Shown in pieces: positions 60,270 through 64,000 of a stretch of DNA of 64,000 nucleotides. Below the pieces are notes generated by a model. The model ran no database searches and was not told the DNA's origin. It saw nothing but the letters and a program-made list of their open reading frames with translations. A program made the translations under genes and the position numbers. The stretch spans positions 24,430 through 88,429 of the forward strand of contig NZ_FOSL01000021.1 in the NCBI RefSeq assembly GCF_900114255.1. The letters are read 5' to 3'. Each line of letters starts with the position of its first letter. The first letter of the stretch is position 1. This DNA comes from Neomesorhizobium albiziae. GTDB taxonomy: Bacteria > Pseudomonadota > Alphaproteobacteria > Rhizobiales > Rhizobiaceae.

Positions 60270-61478
60270 TTATTTCTTCACCAACGGGCAGGTCGACTTA
60301 TCGAGCGGCCAGACCGTGTCCGCCGCGGGAATCTTCGAGACGATCTCGAAATAGTCCCACTCGCCCTTCGACGCCGACGGTTCTTTCACACGGGCGAGAT
60401 ACATGTCGCGCAGCACGCGGCCGTCCTCACGGACATGCGCGTCGTGCGTGAACGCGTCGTTGATGGGCAGTTCCCGGATAGCCGCGGCGACCTTGCCGGC
60501 ATCGTCGGTCCCGGCCTTCTCGACCGCCTTGAGGTAATGCAGCACGGAGCCGTACACCCCGGCATGGACCATTGACGGCATCATACCCGTGCGGCTCTTG
60601 AACTTCTCGGACCACACACGCGACTGATCGTCGATGTCCCAGTAGGACGCGGTGGTCAGGTATGTGCCTTTCGCCACTGCCAGCCCGAGGCTGTGAACGT
60701 CCTGGAGGAAGAGGATGAGGGCCGCCAGACTCTGCCCCTGTTCGACGATGCCGAACTCTCCGGCCTGCTTGATGGCGTTGACCGTGTCGGCTCCGGCGTT
60801 GGCAATGCCGATGACCTTCGCTCCCGAACTCTGGGCCTGCAGCAGGAAGGACGAGAAATCAGCGGTTCCCAGCGGGTGAAGGACTTCGCCTAAAACGTCG
60901 CCGCCGCTCGCCTTGACGACGTCGCCCGCGTCCTTCGCGAGCTGATGGCCGAAGGCGTAGTCGGATGCCAGCATGAACCAGGACGCTCCCCCGGCCTTCA
61001 CGACGGCGGACGCCGTGCCGTGCGAGACGCTGTACGTGTCGTAGGTCCAGTGGAAGCCGTAAGGAGAGCATTGATCGTTCGTGAGCGCTGTCGAGCCTGC
61101 GCCGGAGAAGAGGGCGATCCGCTTCTTTTCGCGCGCCAGGTTCTGGATCGCGAGCGCAACGGCCGAATTCGGGATGTCTGCAATCGCGTCCACGTTTTCC
61201 ACGTCGAGCCACTTGCGGGCGATCGACGCGCCGATGTCTGCCTTGTGCTGATGGTCGGCCGAGATGATCTGGATCGGTTTGCCGAGTACAGTGCTGCTGA
61301 ATTCCTCGACGGCCATCTCGGCCGCCACTACTGAACCCTTGCCCGTGATGTCGGCGGCCACTCCGGCCATGTCGGTGAGAACGCCGATCTTGAGGACGTC
61401 GTCACTGACTTGGGCATGAGCCGGCAACGTATAGGCTGCGGCTGCAAGCGCTCCTGCAATAATGGTCTTGTAACACAT
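60270..61478 (-). CDS. Periplasmic binding protein of the Liv-type transporter
   Basis: The 402-residue protein has a Sec signal (MCYKTIIAGALAAAAYTLPAHA) and a Peripla_BP_6 fold starting DDVLKIGVLTDMAGVAADITGKGSVVAAEMAVEEF. The central FSGAGSTALTNDQCSPYGFHWTYDTYSVSHGTA block resembles members that bind aromatic acids, amides or short-chain compounds rather than leucine itself; that is a family impression, not a proof. It lies 52 bases downstream of the alpha/beta hydrolase gene, so ligand and hydrolase substrate may be related. Confidence 0.88.
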   Translation of the reverse strand: MCYKTIIAGALAAAAYTLPAHAQVSDDVLKIGVLTDMAGVAADITGKGSVVAAEMAVEEFSSTVLGKPIQIISADHQHKADIGASIARKWLDVENVDAIADIPNSAVALAIQNLAREKKRIALFSGAGSTALTNDQCSPYGFHWTYDTYSVSHGTASAVVKAGGASWFMLASDYAFGHQLAKDAGDVVKASGGDVLGEVLHPLGTADFSSFLLQAQSSGAKVIGIANAGADTVNAIKQAGEFGIVEQGQSLAALILFLQDVHSLGLAVAKGTYLTTASYWDIDDQSRVWSEKFKSRTGMMPSMVHAGVYGSVLHYLKAVEKAGTDDAGKVAAAIRELPINDAFTHDAHVREDGRVLRDMYLARVKEPSASKGEWDYFEIVSKIPAADTVWPLDKSTCPLVKK

Positions 61479-61530
61479 GTAGTCTCTCTCCCAGGACTTG
61501 AAACTCAGTTCGGCAGTTACCCGACCCCTT

Positions 61531-62475
61531 TCAGAGGCCGTGTTTCTTCAGCCAGCGAATGACCTGCTCCGCGACTTCGGCGTTGTTGTTCTCGATCATC
61601 GGCATGTGGCCGTTCCCGATGATTCCTTGATCGGGGAGCCAGACGAAGTCCGCCCCGACGTAGCGGGCGGTCGCTTCGTCCATCTCGCGCGGATGGCGCG
61701 GGTCGTGGCCGCCAGTGAGTACCGCTTTGGGGATCCGGGCGATGTTCCCGGGATTGGAAATGCGAAGCCCGCGGCCGCCAATGTTGAACCTCTCGTTAAA
61801 GAGACGGGCGCTCTCCGGGACTATCGAAAGGCGATACTGATCGAAGGCTTCCAGTGGGAAACGCGGCGCGTTCGCCCAGTAGCTCCTCATGAACTCCTCA
61901 TCGACGACGACGGGCTCGTGCTCGGGAAACATGACCGGACACCCCAGCGACTCGTCGTTGCGCAACGGCTTGATGGCTTGCGGGTCTTCAGGCAGAACGC
62001 GAAGGACGTTCGCCGGTGCGCCCGGCGCGATTCCCACGATCGCGGCCACCGAATCCGGAGCCTGCTCTGCGATCCACCATGCCATGGGTCCGGATGCCGA
62101 ATGCGCCATGACAACTGCGGGACCTACTGAGCGGATCAAGGCAAGGATCGCGGAGGCCATCTGGTGCGTAGAAAGCGTCGCGAGGTCGTTCCGGACCGGA
62201 GACCGCCCATGTCCGGGCCAGTCGACGACGAACACATCGTATCCCGCCCGCGCGAAAATCTGCGCCCATCCCTCGCGCCCATCAGGCGTGCCGAGATAGC
62301 AGGCCCCGGTGTGGCAGCCTCCGTGCACCATGACGATCGGAGTGGATCGAGCGGACGAAACCGGAAAGACCCGGTCCACGTAGATGATGCATTCGGGCGT
62401 GCCGGAATAGAACGGTGCGCCGCGCCAAAGCGTGGCCGCACCGTCATCCGGCGCCGCCAGCGCCGTGACAGACAT
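61531..62475 (-). CDS. Alpha/beta hydrolase
   Basis: The 314-residue protein has an oxyanion-hole HGG at 51-53, VVDWPGHGRSP at 84-93 and the nucleophile Ser126 in the elbow VVMAHSASGPMAWW. The elbow has Ala in place of the usual first Gly. A likely catalytic His is in GNGHMPMIENN near 290. No signal peptide is seen. It is the first gene of the Liv-type operon. Such pairing suggests that an imported ester or amide is cut inside the cell, or that the hydrolysis product is the one imported. Esterase, amidase and lactonase functions cannot be separated from sequence. Confidence 0.85.
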   Translation of the reverse strand: MSVTALAAPDDGAATLWRGAPFYSGTPECIIYVDRVFPVSSARSTPIVMVHGGCHTGACYLGTPDGREGWAQIFARAGYDVFVVDWPGHGRSPVRNDLATLSTHQMASAILALIRSVGPAVVMAHSASGPMAWWIAEQAPDSVAAIVGIAPGAPANVLRVLPEDPQAIKPLRNDESLGCPVMFPEHEPVVVDEEFMRSYWANAPRFPLEAFDQYRLSIVPESARLFNERFNIGGRGLRISNPGNIARIPKAVLTGGHDPRHPREMDEATARYVGADFVWLPDQGIIGNGHMPMIENNNAEVAEQVIRWLKKHGL

Positions 62476-62741
62476 TTCTATTTTTCCCCTCCCGGAAGAT
62501 GGTCTAACCCCATTCCCCTGCGGAACCTGCTATCAGGGGTTGAACGTATAGGCAACAAAAAAAGTGATGTGTGATTCATGGGGTTCCCAGGTTCGCTGAT
62601 CTGGAAACCTTTGAAGCCGAAGCGGTAGGAGCTTACGCCTGAGCAATGGCGCCGTGTCGGGGATTTGCAACCCCGTAAGCTCGGCGATCCGGGCCGCTCG
62701 GGGCTGATAATCTCACTTTCGTCAACGGGGTGCTCTGGCGG

Positions 62742-63121
62742 AATGCCGTGATCGACTTTGCGCGCGAGGGTTGTCCGCGTCTCTCGTCCATCTTGCCGAC
62801 ATGGCCGACTACGCGCTCCTCCCCGGCTTCTGGAAAACCGTTCTTGCCAACCGCAAGTCCGCGGTGACGGAACTGCGCAACTCGCTCTGGAAACCCGGTT
62901 ATCTCGAAGAATGCCGCAAATATTGCCCGAGCCTCGAACTTGTCGACCTCTTGCCCTGCGAGGCGGGCATCCGCGCGCAGGCGGTGCGCAGGGACGGAGC
63001 GCTCATTCATGATTTTCTCTTCGCCCAGACCGAACGCATGCTCCACGTCTGCAACGCCCCGTCACCGGCAGCCACTTCCGCAATCCCGATAGCTGCGATG
63101 ATCGTCGACCGTGTGACTTAG
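62742..63121 (+). pseudogene. Truncated, frameshifted copy of the lhgO 3' end
   Basis: The stretch corresponds to the last 380 or so bases of lhgO (56236-56616) in the same orientation. It lacks the first two thirds of the gene, including the FAD-binding motif. One base is missing near 62785 relative to lhgO, which shifts the frame. From LADMADYALLPGFWKTVLANRK onward the frame is open and encodes the native C-terminus to a TAG stop at 63119-63121. It cannot make a functional oxidase. The match continues past the stop. Only about 10 base differences over about 330 suggest a fairly recent duplication. Confidence 0.88.
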
Positions 63122-63277
63122 AAACGTTGATAGGGACTGCTTGGGCAGCGCCACGACGTCAGGTCTGATATCCTGCTTTGCCCGGCCATACGATCACAGT
63201 TTGTCCGAGATCATGACCAATGCCCATGGCCTTGCGCCTCAGCTTGCGCATCAGGCGAGCCACCAGGGCGGAACCGC

Positions 63278-63760
63278 TCACTTTGGGAAGCCGTAGTCGT
63301 CAACGATTGCCCAGACGCCGGTGTTGATCTTCGTGATGGCGTCGATCGATGCCCGGATGCGCTTGATCTCTGCATCGTCCAGTTTCTCGATCTTGCCGTA
63401 GCGCACTGCGTCCTTGCCGTCGGCGATACGCATCAATTGCGTGGTGGCTTCGGTCCCGGTTTCGTCAAAGGAATAGATGCAGTGACTATACTTGTTCCGC
63501 AGCTTGGCTTGTTTGTTCAGCTGTTCGGTCACCGCCAGCACGGCCTTGCGGCAGTCCGCCGGGGTCTTCTTCATCTTGGCCAGGCGCTCGACCAGCTCGA
63601 TGCGAGCGCGGGTCGTATTCAAGGTCAGGAAGATGATGATTGCGGTCTCTTTATCGACCTTGGCGAGCCCGGCGATCAGATAGATGAGCAGGCTCTCCGT
63701 GTTTGTCCAGGTATAGTTGAGCTGGCCCACGACCAGCAGCACGTCCTGTAGACGGGTCAT
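63278..63760 (-). CDS. Hypothetical protein with a HEPN-like motif
   Basis: The 160-residue protein is mostly helical and has no signal peptide or membrane segment. I do not recognise the family with certainty. It contains KLRNKYSHCIY, where Arg88 and His93 fit the R-x4-H motif of HEPN RNase domains, preceded by two long helices as in HEPN folds (TESLLIYLIAGLAKVDKETAIIIFLTL and RARIELVERLAKMKK). No nucleotidyltransferase partner (MNT-type) or other antitoxin is adjacent. The next gene upstream on the strand is a LuxR-type regulator 9 bases away, so the two may be co-transcribed. Confidence 0.6.
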   Translation of the reverse strand: MTRLQDVLLVVGQLNYTWTNTESLLIYLIAGLAKVDKETAIIIFLTLNTTRARIELVERLAKMKKTPADCRKAVLAVTEQLNKQAKLRNKYSHCIYSFDETGTEATTQLMRIADGKDAVRYGKIEKLDDAEIKRIRASIDAITKINTGVWAIVDDYGFPK

Positions 63761-63769
63761 CCGGAAGCC

Positions 63770-64000
63770 TCAGGAAAGCGGTAACGCCAGGTATGATGGC
63801 TGGGCCAAAACCCGCCCGAACGAGGGCGACGCTTTGCGCTGTGCATGGAAGAGAGCCGCAGCCTGCGTGCGGTTGTGGGTGCCGAGTTTGGTGTTGATGT
63901 TGTGGAGATGAATCTTCACCGTGAACTCCGACAGTCCCAGCGAAGCCGCGATAGCCTTGTTCTGCAGCCCATTGGCCACAAGGGCAAGCACCTGGAACTC
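63770..64000 (-). CDS. LuxR-family regulator, C-terminal HTH part
   Basis: The frame is open to the right edge, so the N-terminal part is outside the window; 76 residues plus stop are visible. They form a GerE/LuxR DNA-binding domain: EFQVLALVANGLQNKAIAASLGLSEFTVKIHLHNINTKLG, then HNRTQAAALFHA. The residues expected for HTH recognition (SEFTVKIHLHNI) are in place. The missing N-terminus would show whether it is a response regulator or an autoinducer-type sensor. Its stop is 9 bases before the hypothetical HEPN-like gene. Confidence 0.85.
   Translation of the reverse strand, partial: EFQVLALVANGLQNKAIAASLGLSEFTVKIHLHNINTKLGTHNRTQAAALFHAQRKASPSFGRVLAQPSYLALPLS

Noticed and set aside
62476..62741. 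Possible tRNA-like or attachment site at the right end of the hydrolase operon
   Set aside because: Short inverted stretches such as GGGGATTTGCAACCCC are present, but no cloverleaf or T-arm consensus can be drawn.
62633..63046. 137-residue minus-strand frame over the lhgO copy
   Set aside because: The same shadow frame occurs opposite the intact lhgO gene; it follows from the duplication and is not coding.

Overview
The window is high-GC DNA with short intergenic gaps, many ATGA start/stop overlaps and many ABC uptake systems. Gene content and palindromic intergenic repeats point to an alphaproteobacterium of the Rhizobiales, most likely Mesorhizobium or a close relative. That placement is inferred from gene style and repeats; no database search was possible. 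There is no rRNA, tRNA, CRISPR array, transposase or phage gene that I can see.

Layout. (1) 1-5849: a siderophore operon with the gene order and sequence motifs of the petrobactin asbABCDEF pathway: two IucA/IucC (NIS) synthetases, an aryl-AMP ligase, one protein fusing the aryl carrier (AsbD) to AsbE, and the 3-dehydroshikimate dehydratase AsbF. (2) 6168-13179: a proline-racemase-superfamily enzyme with an unusual Ser/Thr active-site pair, a class I aromatic/aspartate aminotransferase, a large indolepyruvate:ferredoxin oxidoreductase with a divergent AsnC-type regulator, and a DUF2161 PD-(D/E)XK protein. (3) 13391-19422: polyamine-type uptake and oxidation, with an XRE-cupin regulator preceded by a perfect operator palindrome, a PotDBCA-like ABC transporter and a PuuB-like FAD oxidase. 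(4) 19533-20568: a 2H phosphoesterase and a small unknown protein. (5) 20675-30674: a ribose-type sugar ABC operon with PfkB kinase, Gfo/Idh dehydrogenase, LacI regulator and SDR, and a divergent ROK regulator. (6) 31579-40933: an eight-gene operon that looks built for GlcNAc-containing compounds (CUT1 ABC transporter, RpiR regulator, GH20 hexosaminidase, glycosylasparaginase, Gfo/Idh), followed by an MFS transporter. (7) 42699-46773: an aromatic amine dehydrogenase (aau) cluster with two c-type cytochromes. (8) 47006-55236: dipeptidase, DUF2188 protein, KsdD-like flavoprotein, PanE-like reductase, ankyrin and YHS secreted proteins, and a class III cyclase with a TPR tail. (9) 55432-63121: L-2-hydroxyglutarate oxidase lhgO, then a Liv-type ABC transporter plus an alpha/beta hydrolase, then a broken second copy of the lhgO 3' end. 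The direct repeat therefore brackets about 6 kb. (10) 63278-64000: a HEPN-like hypothetical protein and a LuxR-type regulator cut by the window edge.

Repeats are prominent. A roughly 100-bp palindromic element ('repeat A') occurs at 31188, at 35464, truncated at 48231, and split at 5863-6133. The split copy is interrupted by a 168-bp MITE-like element with 20-bp inverted ends and an apparent TAA target duplication. A relative of that insert lies at 42557-42700. A different 186-bp element with 61-bp arms sits inside the aau cluster.

The most interesting points are the AsbD-AsbE fusion in a petrobactin-type operon, the direct repeat that could let the 6-kb Liv/hydrolase module loop out, the intracellular glycoasparagine/chitooligosaccharide operon, the aromatic amine dehydrogenase cluster, the Ser/Thr proline-racemase homologue and the nested mobile repeat.
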